Shown here: piece after piece, positions 54,318-64,000 of the stretch | Position numbering within the stretch: the first letter of the stretch is position 1 | Layout: the number at the start of each line of letters is the position of its first letter | Source of the DNA: Cepaea nemoralis | Lineage: Eukaryota > Mollusca > Gastropoda > Stylommatophora > Helicidae | Direction: 5' to 3' | Assembly: GCA_014155875.1 (NCBI GenBank) | Contig: JACEFZ010002074.1 | Coordinates: forward strand, 186,001-250,000 | DNA length: 64,000 bases | Made by a program: the position numbers and the translations under genes | Notes under the pieces: model-generated | Databases searched by the model: none | What the model saw: only the letters and a program-made list of their open reading frames with translations | Told to the model about the DNA's origin: nothing

Positions 54318-55872
54318 AAGGTGAAAATCGCAGAGAATGCCCGCCTCAACAAATCACTTAGCACTGAAAAGATAACAACGTCAGTACTAGACAACCCAGA
54401 TAAGTATGTGAGGAACTTATCGCCGTACGTACTCAACAACATTGAAACGGAGGCCCTTGCATACGGATTAAAATTCTGCATAAAGCCCAAACATATTAAC
54501 CGTGTTGAATCGCAAGCACAGTTTGAAATGTTGTTTGATCAAGTCTCCAAGTTATCACCTACTTCTGCTGAGACAGTCGGGTGGCTGAAGGCCAAACTGG
54601 TAGATTTAGAACACCAGTATCGCAGAGCACTCTCTAAACAGACATGTCCGCTGACCAACGAACACCTTACTGCTTTAAAGGCTTTAAAGGCGTTAAAGGC
54701 TAACAACACCCTCGTAATATTGAAACCTGACAAAGGGAGTGGTGCAGTACTGATGGACATGTCAGACTACCAGAGAAAAATGGAAGAAATATTATCAGAT
54801 GAATCTAAATTCAGGGTACATCAAAAAGTCAACAAGTCGGAGGACCTGGATGCAAAAATAAGGAAAGAGATCCAGTCACTTGTGAATGCGGGACTCATCA
54901 GTGAGGCCATTGCAAAAACGCTCACACCGCGTGGCTCCCAACTCCTCAGATGTACGGTCTACCCAAGCTTCACAAGCTCGGCATCCCGCTATGACCGATC
55001 CTGTCCATGGTTAACTCTGCACAACACCGAATGGCGAGATGGCTAGCTGAAATTTTAAAGCCAGTACGACAGTCCTTCGATCCAAGAACACTCAGAGATA
55101 CATTCGAACTGGTGGAATTATTGGACACTATGGACATACATAATAAACACATGGCATCTATGGATATTGCCTCCTTATTCACCAACGTTCCATTAGATGA
55201 GACCGTGAATATAATAAGTGACCGCATTAGAGACAAACAACTAAAACTAGGCATACCATCAGCTATCCTAGAGAGACTATTAACATTATGTACCGCCAAC
55301 ATTCAATTCAACTTTCTAAAAAAGTCATACTGCCAAATTGACGGAGTGGCCATGGGGAGTCCGCTTGGACCTATTCTAGCAGACATCTTCATGGCACATT
55401 TAGAAGAAAATAGATCTTCAGACATCAATAACTTGGCCTTCTACCGTCGTTACGTGGACGATGTACTAATTATCACCACAGACGAGCAACAAGCAACGTC
55501 GTTCCAGGTTACAATGAACGTGGCACATAAAATATCTCTCTATCTATGGAACACGAACACAACGAATCGTTGCCGTTTCTAGATATCCTAATGAGACGTA
55601 GAGCAGACGGCACAATTCAAAGATCGGTGTACCGTAAAGAAACATGGACTGGCAAATATTTAAATTTTCAGAGCTTCGCACCTGTCCAGTGCAAACAGGG
55701 CTTAGTACGGACCTTGTTTTACCGTGCTAGAAAGATATGCACCCAGGATACACTGACAGAAGAATTTGAAACTCCGAAGAATGCCATAAACCTGAATGGG
55801 TACTCCACAGGATTTATAAAGCGCCACTGCCAGCAGCCCAAACCTAAACCAGAAGTGACATACAGTCCCTAA
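54318..55872 (+). pseudogene. PLE-1 reverse transcriptase
   Basis: First frame 54321-55046: NNTLVILKPDKGSGAVLMDM and LTPRGSQL, then a frameshift near 54945. In the shifted frame MYGLPKLHKLGIPL is readable before a stop, then from 55007 MVNSAQHRMARWLAEIL, HMASMDIASLFTNVPLDETV, VAMGSPLGPILADIFMAHLE and FYRRYVDDVLIITTDEQQ (catalytic YVDD). A second shift near 55530 leads to LPFLDILMRRRADGTIQRSV and YRKETWTGKYLNFQSFAPVQ. These are diagnostic Penelope RT blocks. There is no RNase H. Stops and two frameshifts make it inactive. Confidence 0.93.
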
Positions 55873-56315
55873 ACTCAAAGTTTTCATCCAGTTAACCTTC
55901 CGAGGAGATGACGTAATGCAACGTTTGCAGGACCGGCTCATCACAGCAGTCGGGCGAACATTCTGTGCTGCAACTCCGGTTATCAGGTACAGAACCACAC
56001 CGATCCCCATCCCAGCAGTTAAAGAACCTGTAGCTTTGTTGTATTTACCAATTTACATGCAGGTGCGAGGCCATCTACATAGGTAGAACAGAGTAACAGT
56101 AAATAACAGAGTGTTGGAACACATTTTGAACTGGGTGGATAAGATACTACACACAGAAGATGGTAGCCTAGGCAGGCCGACACACCGGAACAGTCCTGCT
56201 TCATCGATCGCGAGACACGTGCTCTCGAGTGGCCATGTGGTCGAAAGAGACAGTGCCTTCCGTGTGTTTTTCAACATACAGAGTAGTCGTTTGTTAAGGT
56301 TTGCTGAAGCCATAG
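55873..56315 (+). pseudogene. PLE-1 linker and GIY-YIG endonuclease, first part
   Basis: After a stop the coding sense continues FIQLTFRGDDVMQRLQDRLI and RTFCAATPVIRYRTTPIP. A shift leads to CRCEAIYIGRTE (the YIG half of the GIY-YIG motif, near 56062-56100), a stop, then RVLEHILNWVDKI, NSPASSIARHVLSSGHVVER and RLLRFAEAI. The glutamate in FAEAI fits the conserved C-terminal acid. This nuclease type nicks DNA for target-primed synthesis. Gmr-2 inserted immediately after the ATA codon of FAEAI. Confidence 0.88.
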
Positions 56316-57011
56316 TGTCAGAGTGTTGGGGGAATATGGACAGGACATAGGAGAGGACAAGGGACCGAATAAAGTTAAGGACTACAGAGATAACGATAGA
56401 CAGAACATGGGTAAAAGGCACAGGGATGTCATAAGACAGGACATCTACAGGACGGTAGAGAGATTAGAGACAGGACATCGGTGGGGTCACAGGGATGTCA
56501 TAGACAGGACACCGACAGGACAAGACCTATTGATATGAGGGGACATAAGTTCACGGGACGCTGTCCTGAACTGACCAGACGGCATTACACTGAACGACCC
56601 AGCACAACACGGGCGGACTAACGCACTACGTGACTGTTGAGACAGCCTGGGTTGTCACGAGAGACACGTGGTCAAGTACCACGAGACGAACCGACCAGTT
56701 TGGAAACGTCAGACGGGACTCAGACAGTTTTAGAGGAAGGACGTTTTGTGTTCTGGAGCGAGTGTATAGCTTTTGCGAGAGTGCTAGTTGAAGATAGCGA
56801 GTAATTGAGTGTAGGGCTTGTGTAATTGGCTGAGTGCTATAAGTGTTTGTAAGGCGGCATATTGTATATAATGATTTCTACCGCCTTGTGTGTACATTGT
56901 GACAATGATCAGGTTCTCCTGAATAAAACTGTGTATACATACGTACGACTGATGTCTTCTTGAGTGCGTATGAAGGATTTGAATTACCTGTGTGCATGTA
57001 AGACGTTGACA
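56316..57011 (+). repeat. Gmr-2 5' LTR, 696 bp
   Basis: Starts TGTCAGAGTGTTGGGG and ends GACGTTGACA. It contains many GACAGGACAT-like words and an AATAAA at 56922-56927. The 3' LTR is 666 bp and lacks a segment near 56500 (GTCATAGACAGGACACC). Scattered substitutions suggest that the insertion is not recent. Confidence 0.9.
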
Positions 57012-57026
57012 GGTGTATAAATTGAT

Positions 57027-57042
57027 TGGTGTCAGAAGTGGG
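57027..57042 (+). other. Gmr-2 primer-binding site (tRNA-Leu type)
   Basis: TGGTGTCAGAAGTGGG lies 15 bases after the 5' LTR. It is complementary to the 3' end of tRNA-Leu with CCA (CCCACTTCTGACA-CCA, as remembered for the CAA isoacceptor). It is the start point of minus-strand DNA synthesis. Confidence 0.8.
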
Positions 57043-57762
57043 CCAATCTTATGATTGGTAAAGACCCACAGTCTGTGTGAGAAGAAAAATTAAGTAAAGT
57101 TAATAGTAGAAAGCTCGATTGAGAGTATTTAAAATTGATTGCTAAATTTATTGGTAAAAATTGATTGTAAAATTGATTGAAAACTCACAGCCTAAGATAA
57201 ACTAGAGGGGAGAAAGTGAATCGAGTGCTGGCAGAAAATAAAGAGTATTAAATTTGATAAAATTAAATGCAATGAATTTGACATGAATAATATTTGCATG
57301 TTAACGTTTCAGCTGAAGTTCCACGGCTGTTAAAGACTACTATTACAGAACGAAACACGACATTACGACACAAGACAAACGACCAACAAAACTCACTAAT
57401 TTTTATATCGCATCATATCTTTCCTCTGAAATTTTTGACTTGACAGACACAATTTGTGTATGATAATAATTGTTGCTTCTCTAAATAACAGAAGTTATGG
57501 GTGTAATGTGAATGACATGTCAACTACCCAGACAGTGCGAAGAACTCGAGCATAAAATCATCTGCGAGTGGCACAGGGAAAACACAAGTCTATCAAATTC
57601 AGATAAGTACCCCCTTTTCGATATTGCTGTTTAAAGCAGCACTCTATTTCTTTTTTTATAAATGCTGTATATTAACATCTAAAAGTATTGCCATTGTATT
57701 TTGTACATTTTTTCATTATTATACGAAATTGTATATGAAATTGTAAAATATAACCTAGAATA
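57043..57762 (+). other. Gmr-2 leader
   Basis: 720 bp of AT-rich sequence with no open frame between primer-binding site and gag start. Confidence 0.6.
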
Positions 57763-58910
57763 ATGTCAACTTTAAAAGAGTGCATTGAGGCAGGGAAAGA
57801 TTTAGGATACACTGGGGACAAATTAGAACAATGGGCAACGAAGGAATATAAGGAGCATACTGATAGAATTGCTGCTGCAGATAAAGAGGCAAGAGATAGA
57901 GAAAGATAAGAAAGACCACAAGAACGCTTACATAAGAAAGAATAGCTGAAATCTAGGTCAAAAATAAACAGGTAGCATTAGCTGAAGCTACCAAACTCAA
58001 AGAAATAGAAGTTAATAGTAAAAAGTTGGAGGTTGAGACGCAACTGAAGATGAAAGAACTAGAGGTTGAGTCACAGGTGCATATTGCAACAAGGAAGAAG
58101 AAAACAAGTTTAATAAATATAAAGGCATAGTTAAACCATTCTGCCAAGGCTATTCCATTTCAGCCTGGTCAGAAAACTTCGAGTTTCAAATGAAATAACA
58201 GGAAGTCCCAAAAGATCATTGGGCCATGATCTATATGAGAAATTATCAGCAGAGCCTTTAAAAGTCATTGAATCAATCCCACAAGAACTCAGGAAAGATT
58301 ATGACTACATACACCAGCGATTCATGCAACACTTTCTATTAGATGCACCAGGGTATCAGGTACAGTTCTCAAAATTAAAACCTAAAGCAAATCAAACGTT
58401 CATTGATTACGTTTCTCAGGTTCAAGATATTTATAATAAGTGGCTGAACGCTGGCAAGAGTAAATAAAAGCTATGAAAAGCTAAGGGATCTAATGATAAT
58501 GGACAAAATCATTTCATCAATTCCAACACCATTTGCAAAATTTCTACAACAATCTGATATTGAATTTTTAGAACAGTTAGAGAGGAAAGGATCCGCTTAT
58601 TTTTGTTCCAACAGAGATATTTTCACAGTAACCAACAATGAAAATAATATTGTAGCTGCAGTTAACACCAAACCACAAAGACCATTTAGATACAAAGAGA
58701 AACAGAAATCTAATGCACCACAATGCCCATACTGCAAACTTTATCATTTTCAATATCAAATGTGTGACTCAAACACTGGTTACCCAGCTCACCTAGATAT
58801 GATGGTGAAGAAACAACAAAGCAAAAGAGAAAACTACCGGCGTGCAGTAATATGTTTTGTGTGTGTAAAAGTTGGGGCCACTATAATGCCAGGTGTCCAG
58901 GTCGCCAGAG
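57763..58910 (+). pseudogene. Gmr-2 gag
   Basis: The ATG at 57763 starts MSTLKECIEAGKDLGYTGDK, LEQWATKEYKEHTDRIAAAD, and soon hits stops (57907). After a highly charged stretch come FCQGYSISAWSENFEF, LYEKLSAEPLKVIESIPQEL and FMQHFLLDAPGYQVQFSKLK (capsid-like), then MDKIISSIPTPFAKFLQQSD. C-terminally there is CPYCKLYHFQYQMC and a zinc knuckle CFVC-KSWGHYNARC, split by a frameshift in a TGTGTG run near 58862. The protein would package element RNA. It is degenerate. Confidence 0.82.
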
Positions 58911-59430
58911 ATTGAAGAGTGTGAATGCAGTACTCGTTGATTCATCTTCTGAAAGCGAGAGTGAATGCGAAGGAATGGAAAGAATGGAAGATAATGCTCT
59001 TGCAGCAATTGATATTCTAAATTATGATAAATGTCAGACATGCCATAATTTCATGAGGATGGTATATTAGAATGCGGCCACACAGTCCCGTTTTCAGGGG
59101 AACACGCCAATGCAGTAATTTCCTCCAGAGGAAAATTAGTCTTCCACAATGGTATGGTTAATGACAAGCCTTGTCAGGTTTTGATTGATTCCGGAAGTAC
59201 TTTAATTGGTTTAAGGAAAGAGTTTGCTAACGCAGAAGATTACACAGGCGAGTTTGTAAATTACCGAACATTTTCTGACAATGTGGAGAAATATCCACTA
59301 GCTACAGCTCACATTTGTACACCTTTCTTATCAGGCACGTTTACGTGCGCAATATTGAACAACCCGTGTAACAGATATGATTATTGGTTGTTTATCAGAT
59401 GTAAAATACTGTACACACAAAGAAATTGAT
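58852..59430 (+). pseudogene. Gmr-2 gag end and protease
   Basis: 58852-59070: KSWGHYNARCPGRQRLKSVN, an acidic serine stretch (VDSSSESESECEGMER), DILNYDKCQTCHNF. 59154-59429: MVNDKPCQVLIDSGSTLIGL, RKEFANAEDYTGEFVNYRTF, YPLATAHICTPFLSGTFTCA, catalytic DSG intact. A frameshift at about 59377 moves the end (MIIGCLSDVK) into another frame. Residue pattern and spacing match the Gmr-1 protease closely. Confidence 0.87.
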
Positions 59431-59991
59431 GCCTGGGAAAAACGGTATCTAAACAGAAAATCATTGACAAAATTAACTACAGCAGACAAGAAACTAAGTG
59501 AACAAGCACAACAATCAAAATCAACAAGTCCAAGGGACGCAACTACTCAAAAGGTGACAGAACAGTCTAAGAGAGTACAGAATGTAGATTCTCCTCAAGA
59601 AAATTATTGTGACATTCTAAACAAAATTATTAAAGACCAAACTGTTAAACCCACAGAAAGTTGCACTATCAGTAACGCAACTTCACATGAATACAGAGAG
59701 AGACAAGATACACACAGGACAACCCGAAAACCTTACTTAAAAACGAAAAGCAGAGTGCCCTACATCTATTTCTAACAGACAAACACAGTCTGGAAACACG
59801 GACAGCAACACATTACACAATGACATGTTTTCAAGGGACACAACAAACGACATAAAGTCAGAACATAAACTACCAGATGGAATAAAACCATCTCCATCGC
59901 ATTGTATTAATGATGTTGCTAAGACTTTATTGATAGCACGTACATATACCAACTGCAGTCAACAACAACCATTTTATGATGTAAACCTATA
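59377..59991 (+). pseudogene. Gmr-2 protease end and linker; integrase missing
   Basis: Frame 59377-59775 begins MIIGCLSDVKYCTHKEIDAW and becomes a polar lysine-, threonine- and serine-rich linker (KLSEQAQQSKSTSPRDATTQ). In Gmr-1 the corresponding linker leads into the integrase zinc domain. Here it is followed by a few hundred bases without any integrase block. The deletion breakpoint is therefore between about 59780 and 60130. Confidence 0.7.
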
Positions 59992-60089
59992 ATGGTGCTT
60001 ACAACATCAGATAAAAATTTTGTTCCACCATTTTGTATGATGTTATGTAAACAAAATTACCATCTCATTCCACTGGAATGTAAGATCTA

Positions 60090-60910
60090 TAAACTTAATT
60101 CAGGTACCAAATGTGAAACATATTGTTTTGACATAATAAAATTGTTTGGACTCACTGTGAAGCCAACAAAAGTTGAGTTGGCATTTGACGAAATTGAATT
60201 TCTAGGCCATAAAATATCCAAAGGCCACTTAAGTACTGATGATAAAATCGTGACCAAGATATTGAATCTCACGATGCCTACCACCAAAAAGCAAATTAGA
60301 AGCCTTTTAGGCCTGGTGAATTATTACAACAAGTTCATACCGAACTTAGCCCAAATCACCAGTGTTTTTTTCAGATCTTTTAAGATCTAATTCAAAAATT
60401 GATGTACAGAGTGCTACTTTAAAGAACGCAATGTCGCACCTGAAATATTATTTCTCTAACATCCCTATTCTGCGTCTGCCTAATAAAGACCTCTCTTATA
60501 CTCTTAGAACAGACGCCAGTGCCACGACAATTTCCGGGGTGTTGCTCCAGGCCTACGATAACATATACCATCCAATAGTTTACGTCAGTAGGAAACTAAG
60601 CCCAGAAGAATCACGTTATGGTGTGTCTCAATTGGAGGCCCTCGCAATTGTGTACTGTGTCAGTAAATTGACTAAATACCTTGCCGGGACACACTTCCTC
60701 ATCGAGACTGATAATTCCCTATTGATGGTGATCGAGAAATAACAGCTCAAAAACAACAGAATTTACCGATGGGCCCTCATTCTACAGAATTATTCTTTCT
60801 CCATTAAACACATCAAGGGTTCTAAGAACATTTTGGCCGACTTGCTAACGAGACCGTCAGACCTTGCAGTCGAGCAGATCAACGACAAGACAACAGCGCC
60901 AGTCATCTAG
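60090..60910 (+). pseudogene. Gmr-2 RT end and RNase H
   Basis: LFGLTVKPTKVELAFDEIEF, LGHKISKGHLSTDDKIVTKI and QIRSLLGLVNYYNKFIPNLA (RT thumb) are in frame 59992-60390. After a shift at about 60365 come LRTDASATTISGVLLQAYDN, GVSQLEALAIVYCVSKL and FLIETDNSLLMVIEK. A stop at 60740 is followed in the same frame by IYRWALILQNYSFSIKHIKG and SKNILADLLTRPSD (to 60908). The RT palm is absent. RNase H acidic residues are present. It is the last coding domain. Confidence 0.88.
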
Positions 60911-62430
60911 AACGACTACGTAATTAGTGTAAATAGTTAGATTAGATTATATTAAATAGTTAGTTAGATAACAGTTAAATGTCGAGATTATTTTATTAAA
61001 GTTGCACAGTTATAGAATTTTCCCCATAAGTTAAAATTTAATGGTTAAATAACATCAAAGTAATATGCTATAGTTAGATTTTGTGAGAAGACAACTTTTA
61101 TAAATATTAGTTATACTATTTTCTCACGTAGTAAATTACATAAGTTTTAGCACATTTTCGGTTATAAATTCCTTAAATATTTAACTAAGTACTAAAGTTT
61201 AGACATAAGGGAGCTAACACAGCTGGCAATATATTTATTTATTTTGTTGAATTACATTTCTTTAATATAAACATCACTTAAACTAAATTTATAAAACCTT
61301 AAGTTAAGAAATTGAAGTTTTTCCCCTTACTATTGCCTAGCGCAATCAGACAATCTTGTATATAATGTATCTCATTTAGAAAACTTAATGAGATTAGTAT
61401 TGTAATATTATAGTGATAAAACTAAATCAGCTCGTTTTGTCAACTTCAAAACGTGCGTATTTTATTTAAATATGACAAACATTTTTAACAATGCATAGTA
61501 CTGATGACTGAGTGAAAAGAGTATAAAGAGGAAGGTGAATGCATTAAAACAAGAAGTGTGAATATTGGTGCACTTTTTTTGCACAGGTATTTTTTCTAAT
61601 GATTTGTCTTCGTCTTTTGTAACACATGTGAGCGTTCATTGATTTTATATGTGTTGACTTTAGAATTACATTGCAACTATGGTTATGTTTTCAAGAATCA
61701 CAGTTCGGTAACTCATCTCAAAAATTGAGCATAAGCCTTCATTTGTGAGATATAGTGACCTACCTGATGACACTTGGAAACCAAAAGTACACAGATTATA
61801 AACATACATCTATGTTTCTAATTAAAACATACAGTAGTAATAACATAACACGCAAACTCACATAATACGAACATATAACGTACAAACACCACTTTCTAAG
61901 AAAGGGAGATCACACTTATACAAGGGACACAAGGGATTAATATAGGTTACGACTACACAAGAGAAAAGTCTACCAACAAGCGGGAGCTAGAAAGGTGTAA
62001 ATCAGTGGACACATTTCTTGAATAAAGATGTTGAGGGAACATTTTACGGGAGCCATGGATATTATATCCATGATTAGTCTCCGTTAAAAGAGACAAATTG
62101 TTTCGGGGCACCAATTTTGGGTGTGTGAAAGGCGTTGCATGTTATTGGGAAACCATAATTGTAAGACAATATTCCTTGGTCCGTTAACAGCTTCCAGTAG
62201 TAAAATGTAGAAGAGTAGTTGACTCTTGGCAGCATATCAAGGGTGTGAAGCTGATGATAGACCAGTGGGTGGATACTTCAACAGTGTATCATATCCTTAT
62301 GAATCAGAGTGATACCCAAATAGAGTGACTGATTAATTCCCACAACTCACTGACAAATTAGTTCAGACTAATTTTATATGCATAGACGACATTGTGTCAC
62401 AATCCTTGGAATGAATTTGGTGACACAATA
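60911..62430 (+). other. Gmr-2 3' untranslated region
   Basis: 1.5 kb of AT-rich sequence between the RNase H end and the polypurine tract. I see no integrase, envelope or other domain. Confidence 0.65.
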
Positions 62431-62449
62431 CCCGGGGAGAATGGGAGGA
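62431..62449 (+). other. Gmr-2 polypurine tract
   Basis: CCCGGGGAGAATGGGAGGA ends exactly at the TGTCAGAG start of the 3' LTR. The plus-strand primer is expected here. Confidence 0.75.
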
Positions 62450-63115
62450 TGTCAGAGTGTTGGGGGAATAGGGACAGGACATAGAGAGGACAAGGGACAG
62501 AATAGAGTCAAGGACTACAGAGATAACGATAGACAGGACATGGGTAAGGGCACAGAGATGTCATAAGACAGGACATCTACAGGACGGTAGAGAGATTAGA
62601 GACAGGACATCGGTGGGGACACAGGACAAGACTTAGTAATATGAGGGGACATAAGTTCACGGGACGCTGTCCTGAACTGACCAGACGGCATTACACCGAA
62701 CGACCCAACACAACACGGGCGGACTAACGCACTACGTGACTGTTGAGACAGCCCGGGTTGTCACGAGAGACACGTGGTCCAGTACCACGAGACGAACCGA
62801 CCAGTTTGAAAACCTCAGACGGGACTCAGACAGTTTAGAGGAAGGACGTTTTGTGTTCTGGAGCGAGTGTATAGCTTTTGCGAGAGTGCTAGTTGAAGAT
62901 AGCGAGTAATTGAGTGTAGGGCTTGTGTAATTGGCTGAGTGCTATAAGTGTTTGTAAGGCGGCATATTGTATATAATGATTTCACCGCCTTGTGTGTACA
63001 TTGTGACAATGATCAGGTTCTCCTGAATAAAACTGTTTATACCATACGTACGACTGATGTCTTCGTGAGTGCGTATGAAGGATTTGAATATCTGTATGTA
63101 TGTAAGACGCTGACA
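62450..63115 (+). repeat. Gmr-2 3' LTR, 666 bp
   Basis: Same ends as the 5' LTR (TGTCAGAGTG to GACGCTGACA), followed by the second CATAG. It is shorter by small deletions. Confidence 0.9.
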
Positions 63116-63191
63116 CATAGTGATCAACCAACGTAAGGCGGCCTTGTGCAAGCAGAAAGACATGTTAGTCAGTTTCAAATTACCGTGGTAG
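63116..63191 (+). pseudogene. PLE-1 ORF end, downstream of Gmr-2
   Basis: Taking the duplicated CATAG once, the frame continues AEAIVINQRKAALCKQKDML and VSFKLPW, stop at 63189-63191. LCKQK near the C-terminus parallels the LCVQK-type ending of other Penelope endonucleases. It proves that the segments on both sides of Gmr-2 were one gene. Confidence 0.88.
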
Positions 63192-63356
63192 ACAATCGAC
63201 ATTACTGTGCGAATATGTGTATATTTCAGATTGAAGGATTTATCTAGTTATTTCACTTTATGTGGTGTGATTTCTGCAGTGTGTACCTGACGAGATGCAG
63301 CGAAATATGCCAGGCAGTAAATCGTGCAATCTATTGTTTGTGTCTTCGTTATTCAA

Positions 63357-64000
63357 ATATAATGATAAATCATCCAATGTAACTGCGAATGCATTTCCTT
63401 AGCTGCTTAGAGCATATTTAAAAGATCATAATAACATGATAGTAATGCCTTGATTGAGCATTACACTTAACAATTATGTTCAAGCATTCTGCGGAATTAC
63501 AAGATATTTAAAAGAAAAAACACTTAGATAAGCAATGAGTAGGGGACAGAAACATTTCATAGTGTTACAAGGGTGATAACTTGAAATTTTGTTTTAAAAA
63601 GAAATTATTTACTAGCGATGATAATAAAAACCAACTTAAAACTTCTCAAATATTCTATTAGAAATAAAGCAATCGCTACAGAAGTAAAATTTATTAATGC
63701 AAAATACAACTCTTTTAGTATTTTTAGAGAAAATGTTTTAAATAATTACATACGTACATTTATAATTGAATTTTTAATCATATATTTATTTCTTAAACGT
63801 TATTTGTAAACTTTCAATGTAAGCATCCATATAGTTAACTGTTTATATCAGGAAGATTATTTTACTGGCCTCCTAGGGCCATAAATTTAAAACAAAAAGG
63901 GAAAGAAAATTAACCATGCTTCCGACACACCCATCTAGCGATTATCTGCAACATCCTGCACCCATCTTCTCTTTGGCCTTCCTCTCCTCTCTTCCCAGGC
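63357..64000. repeat. macro-repeat unit U3, right part (linker and start of LINE scrap)
   Basis: Resumes after PLE-1 with AATCATCCAATGTAACTGCG and follows the U1 and U2 linkers, including GTGTTACAAGGGTGATAACT and TTACTGGCCTCCTAGGGCC. The last 80 bases (63918-64000) match the basic LINE scrap preceding RTE-A 3'(-). The unit evidently continues beyond the window. Confidence 0.8.

Larger units (their letters stand above)
56316..63115 (+). mobile_element. Gmr-2: LTR-bounded Ty3/Gypsy element with internal deletion
   Basis: Two LTRs (56316-57011 and 62450-63115), a 5-bp duplication CATAG (56311-56315 and 63116-63120), a primer-binding site, gag, protease, RT-end/RNase H and a polypurine tract, 6.8 kb in all. 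No integrase sequence is present anywhere, and RNase H is the last coding domain. Together with a protease very like that of Gmr-1, this fits a Gmr1-type element (PR-IN-RT-RH) that lost IN and the RT palm in one internal deletion. Confidence 0.88.
54311..63356 (+). mobile_element. PLE-1: Penelope-like element with GIY-YIG domain, split by Gmr-2
   Basis: The 11-bp ATATAATGATA flanks it at 54300-54310 and 63357-63367. U1 (about 22082) and U2 (about 42572) have the site uninterrupted. The coding region runs 54318-56315 and resumes at 63121-63191 after Gmr-2, ending in TAG. Domains in order are the RT N-terminal region, RT core, C-terminal region and GIY-YIG endonuclease, the architecture of EN-containing Penelope-like elements. 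The 5' end looks truncated. 63192-63356 is 3' UTR. Confidence 0.9.

Noticed and set aside
56316..63115. Endogenous retrovirus with an envelope gene
   Set aside because: The 1.5 kb between RNase H and the 3' LTR has no long frame, signal peptide or membrane protein.

Overview
The window is eukaryotic repeat DNA, almost certainly from an invertebrate and most likely an arthropod (inferred from the mix of element families; no species-diagnostic gene is present). I find no single-copy host gene, rRNA or functional tRNA. Nearly every recognisable reading frame is a decayed piece of a transposable element: RTE-clade LINEs, RNase H-bearing I-like LINEs, a CR1/L2-like LINE, Ty3/Gypsy LTR elements, a Penelope-like element, Helitrons, a mariner relic and a tRNA-derived SINE. 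Family labels RTE-A, -B, -C, Gmr-1, Gmr-2 and PLE-1 are local names used only here.

Layout, left part. 1-3.5 kb holds small relics: a mosaic of three RTE fragments, a microsatellite, a GA-tailed retroposon, a TIR element and a mariner relic. 3,533-17,989 is bounded by two roughly 3.1-kb direct repeats that look like LTRs of a minus-strand, ORF-less (LARD-like) element. Between them sit two head-to-tail Helitrons (9,327-12,134) containing a 959-bp CCT tract and iterated terminal units. The right repeat is itself split by a clean 1,632-bp solo LTR. A degenerate SINE and an RTE-A LINE (minus strand) follow to about 21.5 kb.

Layout, right part. From about 21.5 kb to the window end, the same mosaic of LINE pieces repeats three times head to tail (units U1 from 21,552, U2 from 40,189, U3 from 51,640). 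Each unit reads RTE-A(+), LINE scrap(-), RTE-C 3' end(+), RTE-C RT scrap(-), AT-rich linker, RTE-A 3' end(-), RTE-B(-), LINE C-terminus(-). The ancestral period is about 8.5-8.8 kb. Private insertions inflate each unit. U1 has two RNase H LINEs and a tandem pair of Gmr-1 elements; U2 has a CR1/L2-like LINE and a SINE; U3 has a Penelope-like element that is itself split by an LTR-bounded Gypsy element. Most insertions are proven by target-site duplications and by an uninterrupted copy of the site in a sister unit.

The most notable elements are the two Ty3/Gypsy families whose integrase lies between protease and RT/RNase H (Copia-like order, as in Gmr1 elements) or whose RNase H ends the pol gene. 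All three copies lack the RT catalytic palm. The genes here do not form a host pathway. Their relationships are those of autonomous and non-autonomous mobile elements, nested in a sequence that can be read as an insertion stratigraphy.
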